A stretch of 64,000 nt of DNA from Sandaracinus amylolyticus (GCF_021631985.1 NZ_CP070225.1:2480001-2544000), one strand, 5' to 3'; positions 8,979 to 17,869 are shown, numbered from the stretch's first letter. Made by a program: numbers and translations. Notes: generated from the sequence alone by a model not told the origin.

Positions 8979-9038
8979 GCATCCTCGATGTAGGCACGAG
9001 GTGCTCGCGTCTCTCGCGGGCCGTGGTAACGCGGCGAC

Positions 9039-9500
9039 GTGGACCTCGCGATCGAGCCGGTCGCCACCGACGACGTGCGGCTACGGCGACTGCTGCAGCT
9101 CTACATCCACGAGTGGAGCGCGCGTGTCCCCGTTCCGATCGGGCCCGACGCGCTCTACGCGTACCCCGGCCTCTCCGAGCTCGACGCGTGGCTCTTCGTG
9201 CGGGGCGCACCGATCGGCTTCGCGCTCACCCGGGTCGACGAGCACGGGGTGCAGCACGTGAAGGAGATGTTCGTGATCGCCGGGGCGCGCCGGGGCGGGC
9301 TCGGAGGGCGCGCGATGCACGCGATCTTCGCGGCGCGGCCGGGGCGCTGGACGCTCACGGTGCGCCCCGAGAACCCGGACGGGCTCGCGTTCTGGCGCCG
9401 CACCGTCGTCGATCTCGAGCACGTGATCGAGGAGGAGGAGACCGGGCGCGACGGCATCGTGCGCACGCGCATCTCGTTCGTGGTGGCCGCGGACCGGTAG
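9039..9500 (+). CDS. GNAT-family N-acetyltransferase
   Basis: The 153-residue product starts at GTG 9039. It has the GNAT fold signature: an N-terminal recognition segment, VKEMFVIAGARRGGLGGRAMHAIF holding the acetyl-CoA pyrophosphate-binding RRGGLGG loop (about 85-92), and the C-terminal LTVRPENPDGLAFWRRTVVD with the usual Asn and Phe-W/Y region. The acceptor is unknown. It ends 9 nt before the PLP-enzyme start, so the two genes are likely one transcript. Confidence 0.8.
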   Translation: MDLAIEPVATDDVRLRRLLQLYIHEWSARVPVPIGPDALYAYPGLSELDAWLFVRGAPIGFALTRVDEHGVQHVKEMFVIAGARRGGLGGRAMHAIFAARPGRWTLTVRPENPDGLAFWRRTVVDLEHVIEEEETGRDGIVRTRISFVVAADR

Positions 9501-9509
9501 GATGCGCGC

Positions 9510-10715
9510 ATGGACTGGGACGACTTCCGCCGCGCGCTCGCGTTCGAGCGCCTTCCTTGCGCGCTCGTCGATCTCGACGCGCTCGAGCGCAACGTCGATC
9601 GGGTTCGCGCGCGGATCGCGGGCACCGGGCGCACGGTGCGCGTCGCGTCGAAGTCGGTGCGCCATCGAGGCGTGCTGCGTCGTGTGCTCGATCGCGGCGG
9701 CGACGCGTTCCGCGGGCTGCTCTGCTATTCGGCCGACGAGGCCGCGTGGCTCGCGTCGCACGGGTTCGACGATCTCCTGATCGCGTACCCCACGGTGCAG
9801 CGCGCGGCGCTCGATGCGGTCGCCCAGAAAGTGGCACTGGGTGCCACGATCCGATGCATCGTGGACTCGAGCGATCATCTCGAGGCGCTCGGTGCGGCCG
9901 CGCGCCGTGCTTCGATCTCGCTCGACGCGGTGCTCGATCTCGACGTGTCGTACCGGCCGCTCGGCGGGCGCGCGCACCTCGGCGTGCGGCGCAGCCCGCT
10001 GCGGAGCGCGGAGGACGTCGGTGCGCTGGCGCGCGCGGCGAAGTCGGTCCCCGGCGTGCGTGTGGTCGGGCTCATGGCGTACGAGGCGCACGTGGCCGGG
10101 CTCCCCGACGCGTCGGCGAGCGCGGGCGCGGCGAAGAACGCGGCGGTGCGCGCGCTGAAGTCGCTCGCGATCCCCGCGGTGCGCGCGCTGCGCGGCGCCG
10201 CCGTGAGCGCGATGCGCGCGGAGTGGCCGGATGCCACGCTCGTCAACGGCGGCGGCACCGGCAGCATCGAGGTCACGGCCGCGGATCCCGCGGTCACCGA
10301 GGTCGCGGTGGGCTCGGGCTTCCTCTGCTCGCACCTCTTCGACGGATACGCGGGGCTCGACCTCGAGCCCGCGCAGTTCTTCGCGCTCGAGGTCGCGCGC
10401 GTGCCCGATCGCGACCACGTGACCTGCGCGTACGGCGGCTACGTCGCGTCGGGCACGCCGGGGATCGATCGACTCCCGATGCCGTGGTCGCCGCGCGGTC
10501 TCGCGTGGGTCGGGCTCGAGGGCGCGGGCGAGGTGCAGTCACCGCTGCGCGTCGATCGTGCGGAGCGCCGGCCGCGCATCGGCGATCCCGTGATCTTCCG
10601 CCACGCGAAGGCGGGCGAGATGGCGGAGCGCTTCCGCGAGTACCTCATGGTGCGCGGCGACGCGATCGAAGCGCGAGAGCCGACGTATCGAGGGGAGGGG
10701 ACGTGCTTCGGGTGA
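9510..10715 (+). CDS. Fold-type III PLP enzyme, D-threonine aldolase/amino acid deaminase-like
   Basis: The 401-residue protein has an alanine-racemase N-terminal barrel with the likely PLP lysine K48 in VRVASKSVRHRGVL. Further motifs are AYPTVQRAALDAV, LDLDVSYRPLGGRAHLGVRR, VNGGGTGSIE (phosphate-binding) and a C-terminal domain around RIGDPVIFRHAKAGEMAERF. This matches the D-threonine aldolase and amino acid deaminase/aldolase group, whose members cleave D-3-hydroxy amino acids or deaminate amino acids using PLP and often a divalent metal. The exact substrate is unknown. The downstream lipoprotein start lies inside its last codons. Confidence 0.83.
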   Translation: MDWDDFRRALAFERLPCALVDLDALERNVDRVRARIAGTGRTVRVASKSVRHRGVLRRVLDRGGDAFRGLLCYSADEAAWLASHGFDDLLIAYPTVQRAALDAVAQKVALGATIRCIVDSSDHLEALGAAARRASISLDAVLDLDVSYRPLGGRAHLGVRRSPLRSAEDVGALARAAKSVPGVRVVGLMAYEAHVAGLPDASASAGAAKNAAVRALKSLAIPAVRALRGAAVSAMRAEWPDATLVNGGGTGSIEVTAADPAVTEVAVGSGFLCSHLFDGYAGLDLEPAQFFALEVARVPDRDHVTCAYGGYVASGTPGIDRLPMPWSPRGLAWVGLEGAGEVQSPLRVDRAERRPRIGDPVIFRHAKAGEMAERFREYLMVRGDAIEAREPTYRGEGTCFG

Positions 10716-11137
10716 TCGTCGCGCTCGCCGCGTTGCTGCTCGGGTGCGCGGAGCCGGTGCTGCCCGAGCGCGCCGTGATCATCGTGGACGTGCCGCGCGC
10801 GCGGCTCGGGCTGCCAGGCGCGAGCTGGACTCCGAGCCCTGCGGACGTGCTCGCGCTCGAGCGAGGGCTCGAGGCATATCTCACGTCGCGCGGTGAGCTC
10901 GGGCTCGCGGGTCGCTGGCCTCGCGACTGGAGGCAGTACACCGGGATCGAGACCGAAGGCGGCTCGCGCCTCGTGATCGGCAGCTTCGCGTGCCGTCTCG
11001 ACGGTCCGCCCGAGCTCCAGCGCGCGTTCCGCGAGCACTGGATCAGCGTGAACGACGGCGGCGACTGCTTCTTCACCGTTCACTGGGACGCGACGCGCGA
11101 GACCTTCACCGCGCTCACGAAGAACGGCGACGCGTGA
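10703..11137 (+). CDS. Small lipoprotein of unknown function
   Basis: GTG 10703 overlaps the preceding gene by 13 nt and is preceded by a strong purine-rich site (GGGGAGGGG at 10692-10700). The 144-residue product begins MLRVIVALAALLLGC, a lipoprotein signal with the lipid Cys at residue 15. The mature part (RAVIIVDVPRARLGL, LERGLEAYLTSRGEL, LVIGSFACRLDG, GGDCFFTVHWDATRETF) looks like a compact alpha/beta domain with two Cys. I do not recognise a family. Confidence 0.7.
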   Translation: MLRVIVALAALLLGCAEPVLPERAVIIVDVPRARLGLPGASWTPSPADVLALERGLEAYLTSRGELGLAGRWPRDWRQYTGIETEGGSRLVIGSFACRLDGPPELQRAFREHWISVNDGGDCFFTVHWDATRETFTALTKNGDA

Positions 11138-12733
11138 TCAGAGCGCGCCGCACGCGAAGCGCGGCGCGCGCACGTCGGCGAGCGCCGCGATCGTGCCCGC
11201 GACGCGGCACTGCGGAGCCACCTCGGTGATCTCCTCGCGCGTCACGTGCGGACCGACGACGATCACCGGCACGTCGCGATCGTAGAGCCACGCCGATCCG
11301 TGCGAGGTGCCGACGCCCTCGGGCATGTCCTCCATCGCGACCGATCGCTCGGCGGGCATCACGTAGATGTCGCCCGGCGGATCACGAGGGATCGCCCGCG
11401 CGATCAGCGCGTCGAGAGACTCGCCCTCCGGCACCGGCGCCGCCGCGACCGCGCGCGCGTCGACCGCGGCGCCGATCCCCGGCTGGGCGCGCAGCCACGC
11501 GAGCGCGGCCTCGATCACGCGCGGCTCGTGCGCGCCGAGATAGACGTAGGGCTGCACCCATCCCTTCGCCCACGCGTCCACGCCCTCCGGCGGCGGCCCG
11601 AGCGTCTCGCGCAGGTGGGCCTGCAGGCGCGGCAGCGACGACTCGCTGGTGAACCGCAACGCGTCCTCGTGCCCGCTCGCGTGGGTGCGCTCCACGAGCT
11701 CCGCCGCGCCGTGGTCCGACGTGATCACGAGCGCGATCGGTCCGACGCGCGCCTCGAGCTCGCGCACGAAGTCGCCGAGCGCGCGATCGACGCGCACCAG
11801 CGCGTCCGCGTACTCCCACGACGAAGGGCCGAACGCGTGACCGACGTAGTCGGTCGTCGCGATCGAGAGCGCGAGGAGATCGGGCTCGTCGTCGTCGCCC
11901 ACCTCGAGCCGCGTCACGATCTCGCGCGCGAGCGCGAGCATGTGATCGGTGCTCGCGGGCAACGAGCGGAACGCGTCTTCGTCCTCGAGCCCGCGCGCGT
12001 CGTGAGGGAAGCTCGCATCGAACCCGTACGCGCCCTCGCCGGGCTGCGTGTCGGGGCCGAAGCGGGCCTCGAGCGACGCGGGATCGCGCGGCGTCCACGG
12101 CGGATCCATCACCGCCTCGAAGGGCTCGCGCCCGCGCCACGACGCGAGCCACTCCGGCATCGCGGCCCCGTACCAGGCCGAGCTGGTGAACCCGCCGGCC
12201 TCGGGATCGAACCACAGACAGAGATCGGGGTGCTGCCCGCCGGGCATGATCGCCGCGCGATCCTTCAGCGCCAGCGAGACGACGACCGACGCGGGACGCT
12301 CGCTCTGGATCACGTCGCCCACCGTCTCGGCGTGCAGCCGGAACGGGCTCGCCGACGCGTCCTCGCGCCCCCACACGAGGTGCGTTCCGTCGGCCATCGC
12401 GCTCACGCGACCTCGGCCCGGCACGAACACGCGATTGCTCCCGATGCCGCTGTCGCGCGGCGACGCGCCGGTGTGGATCGCGGCGTGACCGGGCGCGGTG
12501 AACGTCGCGCTCGACGCGAAGCGCGCGCGGCGCACGTAGCGACCGCGCGCGATCGCGCCGCGGATCGCGCCCTCGGGATCGAGGTGCGGCAGGTGCGCGG
12601 CGAGCACGTCACTGCCGAGCTGATCGTAGACCGCGACCACCACCACGCGCGGCCGCGCGCTCGGGGCGCTCGTCCGTGGCGCAGCGCTCCCGCACCCGAC
12701 GAGCAGCGCGCAGAGCACGAGCGCGCGGCGCAT
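11138..12733 (-). CDS. Alkaline phosphatase-superfamily lipoprotein (PafA-like)
   Basis: The 531-residue product starts MRRALVLCALLVGC (lipobox Cys 14), so it should be an outer-envelope lipoprotein. Features of the phosphatase/phosphodiesterase superfamily are present: first metal ligand in VVVAVYDQLGSDVL, nucleophile Thr in SATFTAPGHAAIHTG, ligands in SIATTDYVGHAFGP and VITSDHGAAEL, and a late His in GTSHGSAWLYDRDVPVIVV. A Thr nucleophile in this context resembles PafA phosphatases. The substrate is unknown. The ATG shares a base with the stop of the upstream oxidoreductase (TGATG), so the two are coupled. Confidence 0.85.
   Translation of the reverse strand: MRRALVLCALLVGCGSAAPRTSAPSARPRVVVVAVYDQLGSDVLAAHLPHLDPEGAIRGAIARGRYVRRARFASSATFTAPGHAAIHTGASPRDSGIGSNRVFVPGRGRVSAMADGTHLVWGREDASASPFRLHAETVGDVIQSERPASVVVSLALKDRAAIMPGGQHPDLCLWFDPEAGGFTSSAWYGAAMPEWLASWRGREPFEAVMDPPWTPRDPASLEARFGPDTQPGEGAYGFDASFPHDARGLEDEDAFRSLPASTDHMLALAREIVTRLEVGDDDEPDLLALSIATTDYVGHAFGPSSWEYADALVRVDRALGDFVRELEARVGPIALVITSDHGAAELVERTHASGHEDALRFTSESSLPRLQAHLRETLGPPPEGVDAWAKGWVQPYVYLGAHEPRVIEAALAWLRAQPGIGAAVDARAVAAAPVPEGESLDALIARAIPRDPPGDIYVMPAERSVAMEDMPEGVGTSHGSAWLYDRDVPVIVVGPHVTREEITEVAPQCRVAGTIAALADVRAPRFACGAL
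11143..11169 (+). terminator. Hairpin after the 10703-11137 lipoprotein gene
   Basis: A perfect 9-bp inverted repeat, GCGCGCCGC/GCGGCGCGC with a 9-nt loop, starts 5 nt after the plus-strand stop codon. It lies inside the last codons of the converging phosphatase gene. There is no U tract. It is probably a terminator for the plus-strand transcript. Confidence 0.45.
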
Positions 12734-14052
12734 CACTCCGCCGCCATCGCGTGGGCGCGGTCGATCGGACCGAGCACGCGATCGAGGAAGCGGTTCTGCA
12801 CCGTGCCGCGCGGATCGAGCTCGCGACGCAGCGCGAGGAACGCCGGCGCCATCGGGTACGCGGCGCGCACGCGCTCGCCGGGCATCGAGAATTCCTTGCC
12901 CCAGTGGGGCCGCGCGTCGTACCGCGCGCCGATCTCCTCGACGCACGCGAAGTACCGCGCGAGGTGCGGGCTCTCCGCCTGATAGAAGCCGATCTGGCAG
13001 GTGTCGCGGCCGTACGCCGGGCTCATCCACGCATCGTCGCCCGCGACGAAGCGCACCTCGCACGGGAAGTTCACGACGAGCGCGTCCTCGCGGATCGCCT
13101 CGTCGACCTCGGAGAGCAGCCCGCCCGCGTCGTCGAGCTCGAGCGCGAGCTCGGTCTCCCGGTGGATCGGCGGCATCGCGAGGTTGAAGCAGCGATCGCT
13201 GCGATCGACGCGCGAGCCCCCGCGGAAGTACGCGCCCATCACGATCGAGTTCACGTGCTTCGTGAGCGACGGATATCGACCCGCGGCGCGCAGCGCGAGC
13301 TCGAAGAGGGTCTGGTTGACGATCTTCTCGTCGACGAAGCGCGCGATCGGACGTCGCACCGCGCGACGCGGCGTGCGCGCATACCGGAAGATCAGCGCGT
13401 CGCGCTGGGTCGGCAGCCACCAGACCTTCACGTACTCCGCGCTCTGCGCGATCGCGCGCAGCTCGTGCGCGACGCGCTCGACCGGGCGCGTCTCGAGCGT
13501 CTCCTCGAGGCGGAACGCGGGCGTCGTGGAGAGCGTGACCTCGGTGACGATCCCGAGCGCGCCGAGCGACACGCGCGCCGCGGGCAGCCACGGATGCTCG
13601 GGCCCGAGCTCCGCGATCTCGCCGCGCGGCGTCACCAGGCGCAGCCCGACGACCAGGCTCGCGAGGTTGCCGTGGCGCAGCGAGCTCCCGTGGGTGCCGG
13701 TCGCGATCGCGCCCGCGATCGTCTGCTTCGCGATCGATCCGAGGATCGGCAGCGCCATGCCGACGCGATCGAGCGCCTCGGTGATCTCCTCGAGCCGGAT
13801 GCCGGCCTGCACACGGAGCGTGCGCGCCGCGGCGTCGATCGCGAGGATGCGACGCATGCGACGGAGATCGACGCAGACGTCGTCGGGCAGCGCGATGTCG
13901 GACCACGAGTGCCCCGAGCCGATCACCTTCACGCGACGGCCCGCACGATCGGCCTCGCGCAGCAGCGCGGCGATCTCGGCCTCCGAGCCGGGCGTCGCCC
14001 AGCGCGCGGGGATCGTCGTGTGATAGCCGGACCAGGTCCGGAAGCTCCGCAT
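12733..14052 (-). CDS. FAD-linked oxidoreductase, L-gulono/D-arabinono-1,4-lactone oxidase family
   Basis: I chose ATG 14052 (439 residues, MRSFRTWSGYHTTIPARW); an in-frame start at 14136 adds an Arg-rich extension unlike the family. The N-terminal PP-loop FAD domain has VKVIGSGHSWSDIALPDD, where the His of GSGHS is the residue that carries covalent FAD in L-gulonolactone-type oxidases, plus GTHGSSLRHGNLASLV. The C-terminal substrate domain ends with YDARPHWGKEF, the family's HWGK motif. Such enzymes oxidise sugar-1,4-lactones or alditols. It overlaps the phosphatase gene at the stop codon. Confidence 0.88.
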   Translation of the reverse strand: MRSFRTWSGYHTTIPARWATPGSEAEIAALLREADRAGRRVKVIGSGHSWSDIALPDDVCVDLRRMRRILAIDAAARTLRVQAGIRLEEITEALDRVGMALPILGSIAKQTIAGAIATGTHGSSLRHGNLASLVVGLRLVTPRGEIAELGPEHPWLPAARVSLGALGIVTEVTLSTTPAFRLEETLETRPVERVAHELRAIAQSAEYVKVWWLPTQRDALIFRYARTPRRAVRRPIARFVDEKIVNQTLFELALRAAGRYPSLTKHVNSIVMGAYFRGGSRVDRSDRCFNLAMPPIHRETELALELDDAGGLLSEVDEAIREDALVVNFPCEVRFVAGDDAWMSPAYGRDTCQIGFYQAESPHLARYFACVEEIGARYDARPHWGKEFSMPGERVRAAYPMAPAFLALRRELDPRGTVQNRFLDRVLGPIDRAHAMAAE

Positions 14053-14165
14053 CACGGCGCGACCATAGCGCGAAACCCGCGCCCGGCTCGGGCACGCGTC
14101 GGCGACGGAATCGTGAGCGGGACGGGCACGTGACATCGATCGCTGTTACAGTGTTCGCAAGAATG

Positions 14166-14197
14166 GTTCGCGCGCCTGATAGAGTCCGCGCGCGAAC
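14166..14197 (+). promoter_or_regulatory. Perfect inverted repeat enclosing a candidate -10 box
   Basis: GTTCGCGCGC (14166-14175) and GCGCGCGAAC (14188-14197) form a perfect 10-bp inverted repeat with a 12-nt spacer that contains TAGAGT, a plausible -10 element. A strong ribosome site GGAGG (14200-14204) and ATG 14213 follow at once. It could be an operator that would block the promoter, or a leader hairpin if transcription starts upstream. Confidence 0.4.
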
Positions 14198-14212
14198 GAG
14201 GAGGCGGCACGG

Positions 14213-15202
14213 ATGAAGCGCGCGCTGGTCACCGGGGGATGCGGGTTCCTGGGCAGCTGGATGGTGCGTCGGCTGATCGATCGCGGCGTCGCGGTGCGCG
14301 TGCTCGCCGCGAAGGGCGAGCCACGCGACAACATCACCGGCCTGGACGTCGACGTGGTCGAGGGCGACGTGCGCAGCGTCGACGTCTGCAAGCGCGCGGT
14401 CGAGGGGATGGACACCGTCTTCCACGCAGCCGCGATCTACAAGGACTGGGCGCCCGATCCCTGGCCGATGTACGACGTGAACCTGCGCGGCACGTTCCAC
14501 GTGATCGAGGCCGCACGACGCGCCGGCGTGGAGCGCGTGATCTACACCGCGTCGATCGTCTCGGTGGGGCGGCCCAAGCCGGGCACGCTGGGCGACGAGA
14601 CGACGCCCTACGAGGCGTGGGATCTCGACTTCCCGTACTCGCGCAGCAAGCTGCACAGCCGCGAGCTCGCGGAGTACTTCGGGGCGTGGGATCTCGACGT
14701 GCGCGTGGTGTGCCCGGGGATCGTGTTCGGCCCCAACGACATCCGCCCCACGCCGAGCGGCGGGCTGATCGTCGGATCGCTGAAGACGCCGGGGCCCGCG
14801 GTCGCGTACGAGGGCGGCGCGTCGTACGTCGACGTGCGCGACGCCGCCGAGGCGCACGTGCTCGCGGCGGAGAAGGGCCGGAAGGGCGAGCGCTACCTCG
14901 CGACCGCGCACAACCTCACGAACGAAGAGCTGATCCGCGCGATCGATCGCGTGACCGGGCGCAAGCGACCGGTGCTGCGCCTGCCCGTCGCCGCGGCGCG
15001 CGGGATCGCGATCGCGATGGAGGCGCAGGCGGCGCGCACCGGCCAGCCGCCGCTGCTCGCGCGCGACTTCTTCGAGTACTCGCTGAAGCCGTCGTACTAC
15101 TCGAACGCGAAGTCGGTGCGCGAGCTCGGGGCGCGCTATCGGCCGATCGAGGAGACGATCGGCGACGCGGTCGCGTGGTTCCGCGGTCGCGGAATGGTTT
15201 GA
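14213..15202 (+). CDS. Extended SDR NAD(P)-dependent epimerase/reductase (HpnA-like)
   Basis: The 329-residue protein is an extended short-chain dehydrogenase. It has the NAD(P)-binding TGGCGFLGSWMVRRL at the N-terminus, VDVVEGDVRSVD, a catalytic Ser/Thr region (IYTASIVSVG) and YSRSKLHSREL with the YxxxK pair (Y142 region). C-terminal residues include DFFEYSLKPSYYSNAKSVRELG, similar to the hopanoid-associated HpnA and dihydroflavonol-reductase groups. The substrate is probably a nucleotide sugar or a sterol/flavonoid-like ketone but cannot be fixed. No hopanoid genes lie nearby. The start is set by GGAGG 8 nt upstream. Confidence 0.87.
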   Translation: MKRALVTGGCGFLGSWMVRRLIDRGVAVRVLAAKGEPRDNITGLDVDVVEGDVRSVDVCKRAVEGMDTVFHAAAIYKDWAPDPWPMYDVNLRGTFHVIEAARRAGVERVIYTASIVSVGRPKPGTLGDETTPYEAWDLDFPYSRSKLHSRELAEYFGAWDLDVRVVCPGIVFGPNDIRPTPSGGLIVGSLKTPGPAVAYEGGASYVDVRDAAEAHVLAAEKGRKGERYLATAHNLTNEELIRAIDRVTGRKRPVLRLPVAAARGIAIAMEAQAARTGQPPLLARDFFEYSLKPSYYSNAKSVRELGARYRPIEETIGDAVAWFRGRGMV

Positions 15203-15239
15203 GCTCCAACGATCTTCACGGGCGGATGATCTGGAGCTC
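15201..15239. terminator. Bidirectional hairpin at converging stop codons
   Basis: GAGCTCCA (15201-15208) pairs with TGGAGCTC (15232-15239), and inside it GATC (15211-15214) pairs with GATC (15228-15231) across a 2-nt bulge. It overlaps the epimerase stop codon on one strand and the last codons of the lipoprotein on the other, so it could end both transcripts. No U tract is seen. Confidence 0.45.
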
Positions 15240-16157
15240 CTCGAGCTGCGGGCACGAGGCGCGATAGCGCTCGCGCTCGGCGGGCTCCATCTCCCACACC
15301 ATCACGTCGCGCAGCGCGCAGGACGTCACGCCGTCGAGCGCGGGCGCGGTCCACGCGTGCCAGGTCTCGAAGCGCGCGACGCAGCGCGCGGGCAGCACGT
15401 CGAAGCGCAGGCCCGGCTGGTTCGCCTCGAGCGCGTCGAGGTGCCGCAGCGCGGGGTGATCGCAGAGCGCGAACGCAGCGCGCACGTCGATCGCATCGAG
15501 GGCTCGACCGCGGATCGTGAGGCGCTCGAGCCGCGAGAACGCCGGCAGGAGCGCCCACGACGATTGCTCACCGAAGCCGATCGCGAGCCCGCGGATCTTC
15601 GTGCGGAGCTCGGGCGACGAGGCGAGCAGCGCGAGCACGGCATCGCCGTCGGGGCACACGTCGACGAGCGGGAGCGCGCCGTCGTGAGGGCACGCGCTGA
15701 CGTAGAGATCCTCCACCGGAAGGTGAGCGAGGCAGTCGCGCTGGGCTTCGTCGAGCCCGCCGCGCAGGTGCACGAGCAGTCGATCGGGGCGCAGCTCGGT
15801 GACCGCGCGGAGGAGGCTCGGATGGCAGAGCTCCTCGGGCCTCGCGATCAGCGGCTTGTCGCGCAGTGGGCGACCACCGCTCGTGCGGGCGAGCGCCACG
15901 AAGATCTCGGGGTTCTCGAGCAGCGAGTGCTCGAGCACGAGGTACGTGCCCTCGGGCCTTCGCGCGGTCACTTCGCCCGGCGCGAATTGCAGCGGCGGCT
16001 CCCAGCCGACGTGCGAGTCCCACGAGAGCGCGGTCTCGAGCGCGACGGGCTCGCTCTCGGCGTGCTGCACGGGTGCGGGCTGGGCCGGTGGGCGCGCTTC
16101 ACCGCCGCCGCACGCAGCGCACAGCGCGAGCACGAGGATCGCGAGCTTCTCGTTCAT
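15216..16157 (-). CDS. Lipoprotein with leucine-rich-like pattern, unknown function
   Basis: ATG 16157 overlaps the upstream stop by 4 nt (ATGA). The 313-residue product begins MNEKLAILVLALCAAC, a lipoprotein signal with the lipid Cys at residue 16. The mature part has a recurring leucine spacing (LRAVTELRPDRLLVHLRGGLD, LAHLPVEDLYVSACP, FSRLERLTIRGRALDAID, CDHPALRHLDALEANQPGL) that resembles an irregular leucine-rich repeat solenoid, with five or more Cys. No named family was recognised. It sits at the end of a minus-strand run behind an RNA-modification enzyme. Confidence 0.65.
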   Translation of the reverse strand: MNEKLAILVLALCAACGGGEARPPAQPAPVQHAESEPVALETALSWDSHVGWEPPLQFAPGEVTARRPEGTYLVLEHSLLENPEIFVALARTSGGRPLRDKPLIARPEELCHPSLLRAVTELRPDRLLVHLRGGLDEAQRDCLAHLPVEDLYVSACPHDGALPLVDVCPDGDAVLALLASSPELRTKIRGLAIGFGEQSSWALLPAFSRLERLTIRGRALDAIDVRAAFALCDHPALRHLDALEANQPGLRFDVLPARCVARFETWHAWTAPALDGVTSCALRDVMVWEMEPAERERYRASCPQLEELQIIRP

Positions 16158-17860
16158 GAGGCGCGCACACCGAGTACGCCCTTCAGGTGCGGGCCTTCCT
16201 CGGGCGCGAACGGGAAGTCCTCGGGCGGCCCGAGATCGCGCAGCGACGCGAGCTCGATGCCGGCGTCGCGTGCGCCCTCGTGCACCTCGGCGCGCAGCGC
16301 GCGCTGGGTCATGCGCCGATCGTTCGAGGTCGCGAGGAGCGTCCCGCCCGGCGCGAGCACGCGCAGACACGCCGCGGCGAGGGCGCGCCACTGCTTGCCC
16401 GACGACCAGCGCTGGGTCTTCCCGGTGCGCCCCTTCGCCGTGGAGTACGTCGGCGGATCGCAGCACACGAGATCGAACTGCTCGCCGCGCTTCGCGGCAC
16501 GCGCGAGCCACTCGAAGACGTCGGCGCGCACCGTCCGATGCGCCGCGCGATCCGCGCCCGCGAGATTGAGGTTCGCGCGACCGCGATCGAGCGCGACCCC
16601 GCTCGCGTCGACGCTGGTGCTCGACACCGCACCGCCCGCGACCGCGGCGACCGTGAACCCGCACGTGTACGAGAAGAGGTTCAGCACGCGCGCGCCCGCG
16701 CTCGCCGCGCGCACCCGCGCGCGGTGCTCGCGCTGGTCGAGGAAGAGCCCGGTCGACATGCCGTCGCCGAGCCGCACGAGGAAGCGCATCCCGTGCTCGC
16801 GCACCACGAATTCCTCGGGCGCGGCCGCGCCGATCACCGGCTCGTGCGGCGCGAATTCCGTGCGCGCGACGTCGTCCATCACGTTCGCCTGTCGCGGCCG
16901 GCGCTTCACGTACACGCCGCGCACCCCGAGCCCGTCGAGCGCGCGCGCGACCGCGCCTTCGTCGATCGACTCGTCGTAGGTGTGGAGCAGCGCCCAGTCC
17001 GCGTAGAGATCGATCGCGACTCCCGGCGCACCGTCGCCCGCCTCGTTCATCAGTCGGAACGCGGTGGTGCGCGCGTCGGGATCACGAAGCGCCGCACGCC
17101 CCAGCGCGAAGCGTCGCTGCACCGCCATCTCGAGCGCGTCGTCGAACGCGATCGCGCGGCCGTCCATCCACGCGTCGAGCGCGCGCGGCGGCGGCGCGCT
17201 CACGCCGAAGGGCCGCTCCCAGCGCGGATGCACGAGCTCGAGCCGCGACGCGTGCAGCATCAAGCGCGGCGCCGGCGCCCCCGCGTACACACGATCTCCC
17301 GCGATCGGCGAGCCGTGGTGTGCGAGCTGCGCGCGGATCTGGTGGGTGCGCCCGGTCTCGATCGTGATCTCGAGGAGCGCGCGCGATCCCCTCCGCTCGA
17401 TCACGCTCGCGTGGGTGATCGCGTGCTTGCCGCCGGTCTTCACGATCTCGACGCGGCCGCCGCGCAGCGGACCGATCTGATCGCGGAACGTCGCGCGCGC
17501 GCCGTGGCGCCAGCCGTCGACGCACGCGAGATAGATCTTCCGCACCGTGTGCTGCGTGAATTGCGGCGCGAGCTCGCCGTTCGCCGCGCGCGACTTCGCG
17601 TAGAGCACGACGCCCGACGTGTCCTTGTCGAGCCGCTGGTGGATCCCGACGTACGCCTCGTCGACTCCGTCGCGCTGCTCGAGGAAGCGCGCCAGACGCG
17701 TCGGCAGATCGTCCGCCGCGCCCTCGCGCGCCTCTTGGGTGGGCACGCCCGAGGGCTTGTCGATCGCGACGACGTCCTCGTCCTCGTGGACGATCCACCG
17801 CGGATCGAGCCACGCGAAGACGCGCTCCCGGAGCGCGCGATCGAGCGGCTCGACGCTCAT
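16154..17860 (-). CDS. Fusion of RluA-type pseudouridine synthase and RlmI-like methyltransferase
   Basis: The 568-residue product joins two RNA-modifying enzymes. Residues about 20-235 are an RluA-family pseudouridine synthase: VVAIDKPSGVPTQ, the catalytic motif HQRLDKDTSGVVLY (Asp after RL) and GRTHQIRAQLAHHGSPIAGD. No S4 RNA-binding domain precedes it. Residues about 245-568 are a class I SAM methyltransferase like RlmI/RlmK (23S rRNA cytosine-5 type): GLFLDQREHRARV, VLNLFSYTCGFTVAA for SAM, and CCDPPTYS. The PUA domain usual for RlmI is not visible. The fusion suggests both act on nearby rRNA sites, which is inferred. The gene overlaps the next one by 4 nt. Confidence 0.88.
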   Translation of the reverse strand: MSVEPLDRALRERVFAWLDPRWIVHEDEDVVAIDKPSGVPTQEAREGAADDLPTRLARFLEQRDGVDEAYVGIHQRLDKDTSGVVLYAKSRAANGELAPQFTQHTVRKIYLACVDGWRHGARATFRDQIGPLRGGRVEIVKTGGKHAITHASVIERRGSRALLEITIETGRTHQIRAQLAHHGSPIAGDRVYAGAPAPRLMLHASRLELVHPRWERPFGVSAPPPRALDAWMDGRAIAFDDALEMAVQRRFALGRAALRDPDARTTAFRLMNEAGDGAPGVAIDLYADWALLHTYDESIDEGAVARALDGLGVRGVYVKRRPRQANVMDDVARTEFAPHEPVIGAAAPEEFVVREHGMRFLVRLGDGMSTGLFLDQREHRARVRAASAGARVLNLFSYTCGFTVAAVAGGAVSSTSVDASGVALDRGRANLNLAGADRAAHRTVRADVFEWLARAAKRGEQFDLVCCDPPTYSTAKGRTGKTQRWSSGKQWRALAAACLRVLAPGGTLLATSNDRRMTQRALRAEVHEGARDAGIELASLRDLGPPEDFPFAPEEGPHLKGVLGVRAS

Positions 17861-17869
17861 CGAAGCACT

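Noticed and set aside
6367-9210. A 947-residue minus-strand open frame over the two antiporter genes
   Set aside because: It is a shadow frame of the same strand shifted from the two antiporters; composition is Arg/Ala-rich and no motif is present.
12733-14911. The upstream extension of the phosphatase frame, giving a 1,257-residue protein
   Set aside because: The real start is ATG 12733 with a lipoprotein signal. The upstream part runs through the oxidoreductase gene in another frame and has no domain.
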